Assembly: GCF_900104845.1 (NCBI RefSeq)
Contig: NZ_FNSR01000003.1
Location: 1 to 64,000, forward strand
Direction: 5' to 3'
DNA: 64,000 bases
From: Paraburkholderia caballeronis
Lineage (GTDB): Bacteria > Pseudomonadota > Gammaproteobacteria > Burkholderiales > Burkholderiaceae
Shown: positions 49,487-60,507 of the stretch, in pieces
Layout: the number at the start of each line of letters is the position of its first letter
Numbering within the stretch: the stretch's first letter is position 1
Program-made: the position numbers and the translations under genes
The notes under the pieces: generated by a model
Told to the model about the DNA's origin: nothing
What the model saw: only the letters and a program-made list of their open reading frames with translations
Databases searched by the model: none

Positions 49487-50827
49487 ATGTCCCGCTCCCG
49501 CCAGCTTCATCTCGGCGCGTTCATGCGGCCGGTCAGCCTGCATACCGGCGCATGGCGTTTCCCCGGCGCGTACCCCGATGCGAACTTCAACTTCGCGCAT
49601 CTGAAGCGCTTCGTGCAGACCCTGGAAAAAGCATGCTTCGACGCGTTTTTCATGGCCGACCACCTCGCGGTGCTGAACATGCCGGTGAACGCGCTGAAGC
49701 GCAGCCACACCGCGACGTCGTTCGAGCCGTTCACGCTGCTGTCCGCGCTCGCGGCCGTGACCGAGCGGATCGGCCTCGTCGGCACCGCGTCCACGACGTT
49801 CGACGAGCCGTATCACATCGCGCGCCGCTTCGCGTCGCTCGACCATCTGAGCAACGGCCGCGCGGGGTGGAACCTCGTGACCACGTCGAACCCCGACGCC
49901 GCGCTGAACTTCGGCCGCGAAGAGCACATGGAGCACGACGAACGCTATCGCCGCGCGCGCGAGTTCTACGACGTCGTCACCGGCCTGTGGGATAGCTGGG
50001 CCGACGACGCGTTCGTGCGCGACGTCGAAAGCGGCCTGTTCTTCGATCCGGAAAAGCTGCACGTGCTCGATCACAAAGGCCCATACCTGTCGGTGCGCGG
50101 CCCGCTGAACATCGCGCGGCCGGTGCAGGGCTGGCCGGTCGTCGTGCAGGCCGGCTCGTCCGAGGCCGGCAAGCAGGTGGCCGCCGAAACCGCCGATGCG
50201 GTATTCACCGCGCAGCCGACGCTCGCGGCCGGCAAGCGTTTTTATGCGGACGTGAAGGGCCGCCTCGACCGGCTCGGCCGCCCGCGCGACCATCTGAAGA
50301 TCCTGCCGGGCGCGTTCGTCGTGGTCGGCGACTCGCACGACGAGGCGCTCGAAAAACGCGCGCAGCTCGACACCTTCGTCCATTACGACAGCGGCATCGC
50401 CTCGCTGTCGATCGCGCTCGGCCACGACGTATCGTCGTTCGATCCGGACGGTCCGCTGCCGGAGATCCCGGAGACGAACGCGAGCCGCACGTCGCGCGAG
50501 CGCGTGGTCGAATGGGCGCGCGCGGAGCAGTTGACGATCCGCCAGCTTGCGCAGCGCGTCGGCGGTTATTCAGGCTTGCAGATGACCGGCACGCCGGTCG
50601 AGATCGCGGACCAGATGGAGCAGTGGCTCGTCGAGGAAGGCAGCGACGGCTTCAACGTGATGTTCCCGTATCTGCCGGCGGGTCTCGACGACTTCGCCGG
50701 CAAGGTGGTGCCCGAGTTGCAGCGGCGCGGCATCTTCCGCCGCGAATACGAGGGCACGACGCTGCGCGATCATCTCGGCCTGCCGCGTCCCGGCAACCGC
50801 TTCTTCGGCGGCGACCCGGGCCGCTGA
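49487..50827 (+). CDS. Luciferase-like FMN-dependent monooxygenase (NtaA/SnaA/DszA type)
   Basis: The 446-residue two-component monooxygenase uses FMNH2 from a separate reductase. It matches the NtaA/SnaA/DszA group: HTGAWRFPGAYPDANFNFAHL, MADHLAV, SFEPFTLLSALAAVTERIGLVGTASTTFDEPY, RAGWNLVTTSNP, and the GWPVVVQAGSS segment. Such enzymes oxidise aromatic sulfonates, sulfones or aminopolycarboxylates; substrate not deduced. No flavin reductase gene is adjacent. Start has no strong ribosome site; ATG 49487 fits the family N-terminus. Confidence 0.9.
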   Translation: MSRSRQLHLGAFMRPVSLHTGAWRFPGAYPDANFNFAHLKRFVQTLEKACFDAFFMADHLAVLNMPVNALKRSHTATSFEPFTLLSALAAVTERIGLVGTASTTFDEPYHIARRFASLDHLSNGRAGWNLVTTSNPDAALNFGREEHMEHDERYRRAREFYDVVTGLWDSWADDAFVRDVESGLFFDPEKLHVLDHKGPYLSVRGPLNIARPVQGWPVVVQAGSSEAGKQVAAETADAVFTAQPTLAAGKRFYADVKGRLDRLGRPRDHLKILPGAFVVVGDSHDEALEKRAQLDTFVHYDSGIASLSIALGHDVSSFDPDGPLPEIPETNASRTSRERVVEWARAEQLTIRQLAQRVGGYSGLQMTGTPVEIADQMEQWLVEEGSDGFNVMFPYLPAGLDDFAGKVVPELQRRGIFRREYEGTTLRDHLGLPRPGNRFFGGDPGR

Positions 50828-50881
50828 TCGCGCGTTGACCTTCCGCCGCCTCGCCCATGCGGCGCGTTTCCGGATAGCACC

Positions 50882-51289
50882 ATGAACGCCAACCACGAAC
50901 TCGCCGGCATGTGCCTGTGCCGCGCCGTCGAATACGCGGTGCGCGACGAATTCGCGTATGCGATGAACTGCCATTGCTCGCAATGCCGGCGCGCGACCGG
51001 CTCCGCGTTCAAGCCGTTCGCCGGCATCGAGCGGAGCAAGCTGCGCATCGCGCGCGGACACGACGCGCTGGCCGTGTTCGGCGACGCGAACGCGGAACAC
51101 GACGTGCATTGCCGTCATTGCGGGTCGCTGCTGTATTCGGTGGTGAGAGCCGGCGCGTTCGTGCACGTGACGCTCGGCACGCTCGTCGATGCACCCGCGA
51201 TCCGGCCGTCCGCGCACATCTTCGTCGGCTCGAAAGCGCCGTGGTTCACGATCACCGACAACCTGCCGCAATACGACACGCTGCCGTGA
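50882..51289 (+). CDS. GFA-family zinc protein
   Basis: The 135-residue protein of the glutathione-dependent formaldehyde-activating family (Mss4-like fold) has zinc-binding cysteines in MCLCRA, NCHCSQCRRATGSAF and HCRHCGSLLY. These small enzymes bind glutathione; many have no proven activity. It lies 54 bases downstream of the LLM monooxygenase on the same strand and may be co-transcribed with it. Confidence 0.88.
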   Translation: MNANHELAGMCLCRAVEYAVRDEFAYAMNCHCSQCRRATGSAFKPFAGIERSKLRIARGHDALAVFGDANAEHDVHCRHCGSLLYSVVRAGAFVHVTLGTLVDAPAIRPSAHIFVGSKAPWFTITDNLPQYDTLP

Positions 51290-51360
51290 CGCACGGCGGC
51301 CGGGATTCGCTCCACCGCGCTTGGTCCGCGCTGGCAACCGTGCAAAAGCCAACGCCGCGG

Positions 51361-52011
51361 TCACGCAACGACGAGCCGGTCCACCACCTGCCGCACGCCC
51401 TTCGCGGCCCACGCCGCGCCGCAGGCCGCGCGCCGCTCCGCGAGCGACGCGACGGTGCCCGTCAACGTAACGACGCCGTGCTGCACGTCGATGTCGATGC
51501 GCGAGAATTCGCGTTGCGCGCGCCGCGCGAGCGCGGCGGAAATCTGCGCGGCGACGTCGGCGACCGCATCGCTGTGGCGCACGACGATCTGGTTCGCGAC
51601 GCCGACGACGCCGCGCATCGCGCCGACGACCTTCTCGGCCGCGTGGCGCTGGTAGCCCCAGTCCACTTCGCCGCTCAACGTCACGCAGCCGCGCTCGACC
51701 TCGACGCGGATGTCCTTCTCCGCGAGCCCGGCCTGCCACCGCAGCGCCAGCACGATCGCCGCCGCGAGGTCTTCGTCCTCGTGCCGCGCGCGCGGACGCT
51801 CCGGCACGTCCAGTTCCATCACCAGCGCGCGGCTGCCGGCAACGCGCTGCACGGCCTTCTGCGCGGCGAGCTTCTGCGCATAGTCCGGCACGGTGCCCGA
51901 CAGCGTGACGACACGCTCATGCACGTTCACCCTGATGTTCGCCGCGTCCACCTGCGGATCCCACAGCAGTTCGCCCTCGACGTCCTGCTTCAATGCTTCG
52001 TCGGATTTCAT
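51361..52011 (-). CDS. Triple-BON-domain protein
   Basis: The 216-residue protein has three tandem BON repeats (about residues 1-70, 75-145, 148-216), each with the ..RVVTLSGTVPDY.. or ..VTLTGTV.. turn, followed by a hydrophobic residue pattern and GVRQVVDRLVV at the end. No signal peptide. A perfect FNR-type box (52075-52088) lies about 65-78 bases upstream. It is one of two near-identical-length paralogs flanking phaB. Confidence 0.88.
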   Translation of the reverse strand: MKSDEALKQDVEGELLWDPQVDAANIRVNVHERVVTLSGTVPDYAQKLAAQKAVQRVAGSRALVMELDVPERPRARHEDEDLAAAIVLALRWQAGLAEKDIRVEVERGCVTLSGEVDWGYQRHAAEKVVGAMRGVVGVANQIVVRHSDAVADVAAQISAALARRAQREFSRIDIDVQHGVVTLTGTVASLAERRAACGAAWAAKGVRQVVDRLVVA

Positions 52012-52074
52012 CTGCGTCTCCGGTCGCCATCAACGATGCCCGCAGTCAGCATCGCGCCGCGCGCCGAATCGCCG

Positions 52075-52088
52075 TTGATGTCGATCAA
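52075..52088. promoter_or_regulatory. FNR/ANR box (perfect TTGAT-N4-ATCAA)
   Basis: TTGATGTCGATCAA matches the FNR/ANR consensus at all ten specific positions. It lies about 70 bases upstream of the triple-BON gene start at 52011. Such a box suggests activation under low oxygen by an ANR/FNR-family regulator; no regulator gene is in the window. Confidence 0.7.
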
Positions 52089-52112
52089 ACGCGAAGCAGA
52101 CGCGCGGCACGC

Positions 52113-52859
52113 TCACTCCATATGCATGCCGCCGTTCACCGCGATGTCCGCGCCGGTCACGAACGCCGCATCGTCCGAGCACAGGAACGCGATCAGCGCC
52201 GCGACCTCGTCCGGCTTGCCGAGGCGGCCGACCGGAATCTGCGGCAGGATCCGCGACTCCAGCACGTCGTGCGGCACCGCCTCGACCATCGCGGTCGCGA
52301 GATAACCCGGCGACACCGTGTTCACCGTCACGCCTTTCCGCGCGACTTCGAGCGCGAGCGCCTTCGTGAAACCGTGCAACCCCGCCTTCGCGGCCGAATA
52401 GTTCGCCTGGCCATACGCCCCGCGCGAGCCGTTCACCGAGCCGATGTTCACGATGCGGCCGAAGCCGCGCCCGATCATTCCCGGCAGGAACGGCTTCGTC
52501 ACGTTGAACGCGCTGTCGAGATTCGTGTGCAGCACCGCGTCCCAGTCCGCCTTCGACATCTTCGCGAACGTCGCGTCGTGCGTGACGCCGGCGTTGTTGA
52601 CCAGCACGTCGACCCGGCCATACGTTTCGAGCACGTGCTGCGCGCATTGCGCGCACGAGTCGAAGTCCGACACGTCGACCGCGAACGTGCGAAACGTCCG
52701 GCCCGCCTCCCGTTCCGCCGCGAGCCAGCGTTCGACGTGATCGTTGTGCGTCGAATGCGATACGGCGACTTCCATTCCGCTGTCGCGAAGCCGGCGGCTG
52801 ATCGCGCTGCCGAGTCCGCCCATTCCGCCCGTCACGAAGGCGACGCGTGTTGTCTGCAT
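52113..52859 (-). CDS. phaB: Acetoacetyl-CoA reductase PhaB
   Basis: The 248-residue SDR reduces acetoacetyl-CoA to (R)-3-hydroxybutyryl-CoA with NADPH for polyhydroxybutyrate synthesis. It has TGGMGGLGSAI, NNAGVTHDATF, a catalytic Ser in NIGSVNGSRG and Tyr-Lys in YSAAKAGLHGF, then NTVSPGYLATAM and ends NGGMHME, strongly PhaB-like. GAGGAGA precedes the ATG. It lies between two BON paralogs and near a phasin-like gene, so part of a stress and storage block. Confidence 0.9.
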   Translation of the reverse strand: MQTTRVAFVTGGMGGLGSAISRRLRDSGMEVAVSHSTHNDHVERWLAAEREAGRTFRTFAVDVSDFDSCAQCAQHVLETYGRVDVLVNNAGVTHDATFAKMSKADWDAVLHTNLDSAFNVTKPFLPGMIGRGFGRIVNIGSVNGSRGAYGQANYSAAKAGLHGFTKALALEVARKGVTVNTVSPGYLATAMVEAVPHDVLESRILPQIPVGRLGKPDEVAALIAFLCSDDAAFVTGADIAVNGGMHME

Positions 52860-52965
52860 GATGCTCTCCTCGTTGAATGCCGGATCGTCCGCGCGGGCGC
52901 AATGCTCGCCGCGCGGACGGCTTCGGTGGCGCGCGCCGCGGACGATCGCGGCGCGCGCTGTCTCC

Positions 52966-53616
52966 TCACTCGACGACCAGATCGTCGACGACCGCGCGCA
53001 CGCCCGGCGCCGACCACGCGGCGCCGCGCGCGACCGCGCGCTCAGCATGAGAGTGCACCGTGCCGGTGAGCGTGACCGTGCCCTCACGCACGGTCACGCC
53101 GATATGCTTCGCCTCGCGCGCCGCGTGCCGCTGCATCGCGCCGCGAATCTGCGCGCCGATCGTCTCGGGCTCGATCGTGCGCTGCACCACGACCCGGTTC
53201 ACGACGTCGATCACGCCGCGCAACTGCGAGATCGAACGCGCGGCCATCTCGGCCTGCCAGTTCCATTCGACTTCGCCGGTCAGCGTCACGTGGCCGTTCT
53301 CGACCTGCACGTGCACCGCGTTCTCGGTGAGGCCGACGGTCCAGTGCAGGATCGAGCGCGCGACGTTCGCGATGTCCTCGTCGGTCCGCACGTCGTGGCC
53401 CGGCAGACGCACGGCCATTTCGACGACCACCGCGCGCACGCCGTCGATGCGCTGCGCGGCGCGCTCGGCGGCGAGCTTTTCGGCATAGCTCGCCGGGTGG
53501 CCGGACAGCGTGACCACGCGGTCCGTCACCTCGACGCCGATGTTCGACGCATTCACCGCCGGCTCCCATTCCAGTTCTTCCTCGACATCGTGCTTCAACT
53601 GCAGATCGGTTTTCAT
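52966..53616 (-). CDS. Triple-BON-domain protein, paralog
   Basis: The 216-residue protein has the same length and repeat plan as the gene at 51361 (MKTDLQLKHDVEEELEWEPAVNASNI; three VTLTG/VTLSG turns; ends GVRAVVDDLVVE). About half the residues look conserved between the two. It has an imperfect FNR-type box about 80 bases upstream (53694-53707) shared with the divergent nitroreductase gene. Confidence 0.88.
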   Translation of the reverse strand: MKTDLQLKHDVEEELEWEPAVNASNIGVEVTDRVVTLSGHPASYAEKLAAERAAQRIDGVRAVVVEMAVRLPGHDVRTDEDIANVARSILHWTVGLTENAVHVQVENGHVTLTGEVEWNWQAEMAARSISQLRGVIDVVNRVVVQRTIEPETIGAQIRGAMQRHAAREAKHIGVTVREGTVTLTGTVHSHAERAVARGAAWSAPGVRAVVDDLVVE

Positions 53617-53693
53617 CGTCGGCTCCCGAGAATGACGCCGGACACGCAGCGCCGTCGTTGAGTCGAGCTTTGCACTGCGCCGCCGGGCCGCGG

Positions 53694-53707
53694 CTGATCC
53701 AGGTCAA
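53694..53707. promoter_or_regulatory. FNR/ANR-type box (8 of 10), divergent promoter
   Basis: CTGAT-CCAG-GTCAA matches TTGAT-N4-ATCAA at eight of ten positions. It sits between the divergent triple-BON gene (start 53616) and nitroreductase gene (start 53808), so it could act on either. Confidence 0.5.
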
Positions 53708-53807
53708 CGGCGGCCGGATGCGGGCCTCTATCTTCGAACTGCGCGTGCGAGCACGTCGCGACGCGCGCGTTTCGCGTTTCGTTTCGCTTCGACCACCGGA
53801 GACCACT

Positions 53808-54454
53808 ATGACCGGGATTCCGCCGCTCACCTACGAACCGTCGCCCGCGTTGCCCGCTCCACCGGGCGGAGACACGCCGGCCGTCGTGGACCTGCCGCCG
53901 CCGCGCAGCGCCGCGGGCGCGCCGCTGCTGGCGGCGCTCGCGCGGCGCGCGAGCGCCGCACGTTCTCGATGGAGCCGCTCGACATGGCGACGCTCGGCGA
54001 ACTGCTGTGGGCCGCGGACGGCGTGAACCGTCCGGCCGACGGCGGCCGCACCGCGCCGTCCGCGCATGCGTTCAACGAGATCGACATCTATGTCGCGCTG
54101 CCGCACGGCGTCTATCGCTACGAGCCGACGCGGCACCAGTTGGTGCTGAAACACGCGGTGGACGCGCGCAACCTGACCGGCTATCAGGACTACGTCGGCC
54201 GCGCGCCGCTCGATCTCGTGTACGTGATCCGGACGGCGAAGCTGCTCCACGCGCCGCCGCAACTGCGCGAGACGTTCGCGGCAGTCGCGGCCGGCGCGAT
54301 CGCGCAGAACGTGTCGCTGTACTGCGCGTCGGAGGGGCTGGCGACGGTCGTGCGCGGGTGGATCGACCACCGCGCGCTCGCGGATGCGCTGAAGCTCAAC
54401 GAGGACGAACTGCCGATCCTCGCGCAGACGGTCGGCAGGCCGGGGGTGGCGTAG
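53808..54454 (+). pseudogene. Nitroreductase-family protein (SagB-like), frameshifted
   Basis: The start ATG (53808, GGAGA upstream) gives MTGIPPLTYEPSPALPAPPG up to LLAALARRAS. One base is then missing near 53960, and the rest continues in another frame: RTFSMEPLDMATLGELLWAADGVNR, NEIDIYVALPHGVYRYEPT, DLVYVIRTAKL, AGAIAQNVSLYCASEGLATVVRG. Repaired, it would be about 215 residues of the SagB/nitroreductase FMN-binding fold. Members occur in anaerobic-response loci. Either a sequencing indel or a real null mutation. Confidence 0.78.
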
Positions 54455-54532
54455 CCGGCTTGAGGAAAGGAAAGGCGCGGGATGCTGCCGGAAGCGAAGG
54501 AGCAACCCGCGCCCGACACACGCGGGCATGTC

Positions 54533-54997
54533 CTACTGCGCCGCGCCCATGCTCCGGCGAAAATCCAGCGCGGCATCGTACAGCCGCTGCGCGCATTCGC
54601 GATACAGCGGGCCGGGGCCGCCGTCGGTGTCGTACATGCCGCGGCAGATTCCCTTCAGCCGGATGATCGTCACGCCGTCACTCACGGTCCGTTCCGCGCG
54701 CAACGACGCGACGCCGTACTGATGCGGCTCGCCGGTTTCGATCGTGCTCGCGTCGGCGCTTTCGACCCTCGTCGCGGAGTGCTGGTCGATGAAGTCGCGC
54801 GTATGCGTCCAGCGGGTATCGCAATCGCGCGGCGTCGAACACGACAGCGACGCGACGATCCGCGCGGCCTCCAGCTTCTGCTCGGTGCGGCGAAATTCGT
54901 CCGGCGGCACCGACGACGCGCAGGCCGCCACGGTCAGCATCGCGGCCGACGCGGCGGCAAGCGCGCTTGCGCGCGGGAGGAAACGCAGTCGGCACAT
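54533..54997 (-). CDS. Putative lipoprotein of unknown function
   Basis: The 154-residue protein starts MCRLRFLPRASALAAASAAM and has a lipobox LTVAAC near residue 30, then a soluble part with CSTPRDCDTRWTHTRDFIDQHSATRVESA and a C-terminal CRGMYDTDGGPGPLYRECAQRLYD. Four cysteines in the mature part might pair. An alternative start at 55045 would extend it by 16 residues. I do not recognise the family. It lies in the stress cluster but without an obvious oxygen-response box. Confidence 0.65.
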   Translation of the reverse strand: MCRLRFLPRASALAAASAAMLTVAACASSVPPDEFRRTEQKLEAARIVASLSCSTPRDCDTRWTHTRDFIDQHSATRVESADASTIETGEPHQYGVASLRAERTVSDGVTIIRLKGICRGMYDTDGGPGPLYRECAQRLYDAALDFRRSMGAAQ

Positions 54998-55258
54998 GCG
55001 AGAAACCGCGCCGCGTCCGGTCCGGACTTCCGTTCGTGTATTCATGCGTGCAGCGGCAGGCCCGGCCGCGCGAGGCGCGTCGGGCGGTCCATCGAACACG
55101 GGGCCGCTCGCGCGGCCCCGCTCCCTTGCGCCGTTGCGGCGGCTCGCCCGCCGATCCGCCCGACACCGGAAAACCACCGCCGCGCGACGCATCGAGCAGG
55201 CGTCATCGTCATCCGATGCCGGCCACCGGAGACCCGACGCGAACGCCGGGCCGTCCGC

Positions 55259-55645
55259 TCACTCCGCATGCGCGGCGCGCTTGCCGCTGCCGGCGTTCGC
55301 CTCGGCCGCGTCGTCGTGCATGTCGTCGTGCATGTCGTCGTGCGCCGCGTCGCGCTCGCGGCCGGCTGGGGCCAGCGCGCCGAACGACGCCCACCACGGC
55401 GCTTCCCACGCGGCGACGCAGCCGCGGCACGCGCCGCGCATCACCGCGCCCAGTTCGCTCTGGCCATGCGCGAAACCAGCCACGCTGTCCTGCCAGATCG
55501 CGATGTTCGCCGCCATGCACTCGCGCATCAGCCCCTGATACGCGAGCGCATACGCATTCCAGTCGCGCGCGGCGGACAACGTATCCCACGCATGGCCCAC
55601 GCGGCCGTGGCTGATTTCCAGTGAAGTCGGGTTGTCGGTAAACAT
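55259..55645 (-). CDS. Phasin-like small protein with acidic HDDM repeat
   Basis: The 128-residue protein begins MFTDNPTSLEISHGRVGHAWDTL and has amphipathic helical sequence rich in alanine (LAYQGLMRECMAANIAIWQDSVAGFAHGQSE). A short histidine-aspartate repeat near the C-terminus (three HDD units from a 12-base DNA repeat at 55314-55345) is unusual. Its company with phaB suggests a granule-associated or phasin-like role, but similarity to phasins is only general. It follows usp on the same strand. Confidence 0.55.
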   Translation of the reverse strand: MFTDNPTSLEISHGRVGHAWDTLSAARDWNAYALAYQGLMRECMAANIAIWQDSVAGFAHGQSELGAVMRGACRGCVAAWEAPWWASFGALAPAGRERDAAHDDMHDDMHDDAAEANAGSGKRAAHAE

Positions 55646-55740
55646 GATCGTGTTCCTCGATCGGTATTCCGGCCGCCGCCCGGACCCGGCAGCCGGACCG
55701 TTATGCACAGGCCCGGGACATGGTCGTTCCATCAATAGCG

Positions 55741-56205
55741 TCAGGCGCCCGCGGCGGTGTCGGTGCCGCGCACCATCAGCACCGGCACGGTCGTGATGCG
55801 CAGAAACCGCTCGGCGACGCTGCCGAGCATCATCCGCTTCAGCCCGCGCCGGCCGTGCGTGCCCATCACGACGAGATCCGCGCCGTAGCGGTCGGCGCAG
55901 CGTTTCAGGCAGGTCGGCACGTCGTCGGCGACGGATTCGGTCTCCGCCAGCTCGGTGTCGCCCTTCATCCCCATCCGCGCGATCGCGTTCTGCGCGTTCT
56001 CCAGCACCTTCGCGCTGTCCTTGCGCGCCGCGTCGATCAGCGCGCCCGGATCGTAGTAGCCCGCATACGGCAGGAACGGCACCTGGTCGACCACGCACAC
56101 GACGCGCAGGTCGCCCTGCGTCACGGACGCCATCCGCAGCGCCTCGTCGAGCGCCTCGACCGATGTGTCGCTGCCGTCCATCGCGACAAGTATCTTCTTG
56201 TACAT
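55741..56205 (-). CDS. Universal stress protein (UspA family)
   Basis: The 154-residue protein has the Usp Rossmann-like fold: MYKKILVAMDGSDTSVEALDEAL and an ATP-binding GTHGRRGLKRMMLGSVAERFLR (G-2x-G-9x-G-S). The start at 56205 is preferred over 56331 because family proteins begin here. A FNR-type box (56314-56327) lies about 110 bases upstream, so oxygen limitation may induce it. Confidence 0.92.
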   Translation of the reverse strand: MYKKILVAMDGSDTSVEALDEALRMASVTQGDLRVVCVVDQVPFLPYAGYYDPGALIDAARKDSAKVLENAQNAIARMGMKGDTELAETESVADDVPTCLKRCADRYGADLVVMGTHGRRGLKRMMLGSVAERFLRITTVPVLMVRGTDTAAGA

Positions 56206-56313
56206 CTGCGACTCCTTATCGACGCCCTGGCGTGCCGCGCGGCGCGCGCCGCAGGGCCATGGGAAACGGCGCGAGGCCGTGGTTTCATCATCATCGCAGA
56301 CGACCGGCCACGC

Positions 56314-56327
56314 TTGACGTGAATCAA
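56314..56327. promoter_or_regulatory. FNR/ANR box (TTGAC-N4-ATCAA), divergent promoter
   Basis: TTGACGTGAATCAA matches the FNR/ANR consensus at nine of ten specific positions. It lies about 110 bases upstream of usp (minus) and about 170 upstream of the MFS gene (plus). Confidence 0.62.
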
Positions 56328-56496
56328 CCATTCAGGGCGGCACGTCGGCGCGGCCGGCATGCGGCCAGGCTGCCCCCGGCTTCCCGCGACGACTTGCGGG
56401 ACCGGCCCGCCCAAGGCAGCATAGGCATCCCGCACGGCAGGTCAGCACCAGACCGACCGCTTACATAAACGAAAGAAATTTCGACTGGAGACTCCG

Positions 56497-57942
56497 ATGG
56501 CGACCGCCACCCCTATTTCCGCCGCCCGCCCTGGGCCGCAACCGCCGTCCGGCGCGAGCGCCGCCGCGCTGCCCGACGCGGGCTCGATCGCCGCGCGGCT
56601 CGACCGCCTGCCGTCCACGCGCACCATCTGGAAACTCGTCGCGCTGTTGAGCCTCGGCTTCTTCTTCGAGCTGTACGACCTGCTGTACACCGGCTACGTC
56701 GCGCCGGGGCTCGTGAAAAGCGGCATCCTGACGACCACCACGCACGGCCTGTTCGGCACCACCGGCGTCGCAAGCTTCATCGCCGCGCTGTTCGCGGGCC
56801 TGTTCGTCGGCACGATCGCGTGCGGCTTCCTCGCGGACCGCTTCGGCCGCCGCGCGGTGTTCACGTGGTCGCTGCTGTGGTACTCGGCCGCGAACGCCGT
56901 GATGGCGTTCCAGGACACCGCCGCCGGCCTGAACTTCTGGCGCTTCGTCGCGGGCGTCGGGATCGGCGTCGAGCTGGTCACGATCGGCACCTATATTTCA
57001 GAGCTGGTGCCGCGCCACATCCGCGGCCGCGCGTTCGCGTGCGAGCAGGCGGTCGGCTTCCTGTCGGTGCCGGTCGCCGCGTTCCTCGCGTTCCTGCTGG
57101 TGCCGCACGCGCCGTTCGGTCTCGACGGCTGGCGCTGGGTCGTGCTGATCGGCGTCGTCGCGGCCGGCTTCGTCTGGTGGATCCGCCGCCAGTTGCCGGA
57201 AAGCCCGCGCTGGCTCGCGCAGCAGGGCCGGCTCGCGGAGGCCGACCGCGTGATGGCCGACCTCGAAGCGAAGGTCGAGGCCGAGTCGGGCCAGCCGCTG
57301 CCGCCGCCCGCGCCGCCCGAGCCGGTGCTCCCGCGCGGCAGCTTCCGCGACATGTGGGTGCCGCCGTACCGCAACCGCACGATCATGCTGGTCGTGTTCA
57401 ATGCGTTGCAGACCGTCGGTTTCTACGGTTTCGCGAACTGGGTGCCGACGCTGCTGATCCAGCAGGGCATCACGATCACGACCGGCCTGCTGTATTCGAG
57501 CCTGATCGCGATCGCCGCGCCGGTCGGGCCGATCATCGGCCTCTTCATCGGCGACCGGATCGAGCGCAAGACCGCGATCGTCGTGACGGCCGGCGTGATC
57601 GTCGTCGCCGGCCTCGCGTTCAGCCAGACGAAGAATCCGGCGCTGCTGGTCGGCCTCGGCATCTGCCTGACACTCGCGAGCAACATCATGTCGTACAGCT
57701 TCCACGCGTATCAGGCGGAACTGTTCCCGACCGCGATCCGCGCGCGGGCCGTCGGCTTCGTTTATTCGTGGAGCCGCTTCTCGGCGATCTTCACCGCGTT
57801 CCTGATCGCGTCGGTGCTGCGCGGCTTCGGCACGACCGGCGTGTTTACGCTGATCGGCGGCGCGATGGCCGGCGTGATGCTGGTGATCGGCCTGATGGGG
57901 CCGCGCACGAACGGGCTCGCGCTCGAAAAGATCGCGCACTGA
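56497..57942 (+). CDS. MFS transporter (metabolite/sugar carrier type)
   Basis: The 481-residue 12-helix carrier starts with a low-complexity tail, then [19 protein letters not shown], the [14 protein letters not shown] loop motif, [44 protein letters not shown], and a C-half with [23 protein letters not shown]. It belongs to the metabolite:H+ symporter-like group. Substrate unknown. GGAGA precedes the ATG. It shares a divergent promoter region with usp, and may be oxygen-regulated. Confidence 0.88.
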   Translation: MATATPISAARPGPQPPSGASAAALPDAGSIAARLDRLPSTRTIWKLVALLSLGFFFELYDLLYTGYVAPGLVKSGILTTTTHGLFGTTGVASFIAALFAGLFVGTIACGFLADRFGRRAVFTWSLLWYSAANAVMAFQDTAAGLNFWRFVAGVGIGVELVTIGTYISELVPRHIRGRAFACEQAVGFLSVPVAAFLAFLLVPHAPFGLDGWRWVVLIGVVAAGFVWWIRRQLPESPRWLAQQGRLAEADRVMADLEAKVEAESGQPLPPPAPPEPVLPRGSFRDMWVPPYRNRTIMLVVFNALQTVGFYGFANWVPTLLIQQGITITTGLLYSSLIAIAAPVGPIIGLFIGDRIERKTAIVVTAGVIVVAGLAFSQTKNPALLVGLGICLTLASNIMSYSFHAYQAELFPTAIRARAVGFVYSWSRFSAIFTAFLIASVLRGFGTTGVFTLIGGAMAGVMLVIGLMGPRTNGLALEKIAH

Positions 57943-58345
57943 TCCGCGCCGTAGCGGAAACCGGGCCGGCGCGTCGTGCCCGCGCCACGCCCGGTCCGCC
58001 TCGCCCTCGCGCGGCGAAGGTCCGCGCGCCGCCTTGGGGACGGCCCGAATGACGGTTCCGGCAACGGCGGAAACCGCCGTTCCGGCACCCGCGCATCGGT
58101 CCCCCAATGCCGGTTTCTGTTGCCTCGGCCGCCGGAACGCACTACCATACGCGGCTTGCCCAGCATTGCACGAAGATCAGCGCCGCCTCGCACTATGCCC
58201 GAGGGCGTTCGCCCGGCGCGGGTACGGCCATTCGCCTCCGCCCCTTTCCCCTGCAATCTCATTGTCGCCGGCAGGCCGCGCAGCCTGTCGCGAAACCGTT
58301 TGTGTCCCTGCCCGGTCGAGTCGGGCAGGTTTCCAGGAGAATGGA
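57943..58345. other. Leader region of the sigma factor gene
   Basis: These 403 bases between the MFS gene and sigma gene hold no supported gene. An AGGAGA site at 58335-58340 precedes the TTG used below. Confidence 0.4.
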
Positions 58346-60331
<1,986 letters not shown>

Positions 60332-60354
60332 GCCGGTCACGGCTCAGGCTCGAT

Positions 60355-60389
60355 AAAAAGCCCGCCGCTTCATGCGGCGGGCTTTTTTT
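60355..60389 (+). terminator. Intrinsic terminator of the sigma factor gene
   Basis: GCCCGCCGC (60360-60368) and GCGGCGGGC (60374-60382) form a nine-base-pair stem around a TTCAT loop, preceded by As and followed by seven Ts. It lies about 25 bases after the stop and is intact next to the transposon end. Confidence 0.9.
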
Positions 60390-60411
60390 CTGGCGCGCGA
60401 TTTTCGATTGC

Positions 60412-60460
60412 TGTGAACGAACAATAAAGTCTGACACGAGACAATATAGTTAGACACAAA
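60412..60460. mobile_element. Tn7-like transposon end with two TnsB-binding-type repeats
   Basis: The boundary begins TGTGAACGAACAATAAAGTC, close to the known Tn7 end (TGTGGGCGGACAATAAAGTC). Two 20-base units follow at 60421-60440 and 60441-60460 (ACAATAAAGTCTGACACGAG and ACAATATAGTTAGACACAAA, 15 of 20 identical), matching TnsB-site spacing. The element starts 23 bases past the rpoD terminator T run. ATTGC (60407-60411) would be the 5-base target duplication; the distal copy is outside the window. Confidence 0.8.
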
Positions 60461-60507
60461 CTGTTTGCGCGCCGTTACCCTCCTGCCGCTCATTCAACGG
60501 AGCTGGC

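Noticed and set aside
55314..55345. Short DNA repeat that could be mistaken for a CRISPR unit
   Set aside because: It is a coding 12-base repeat (HDDM) without spacers.
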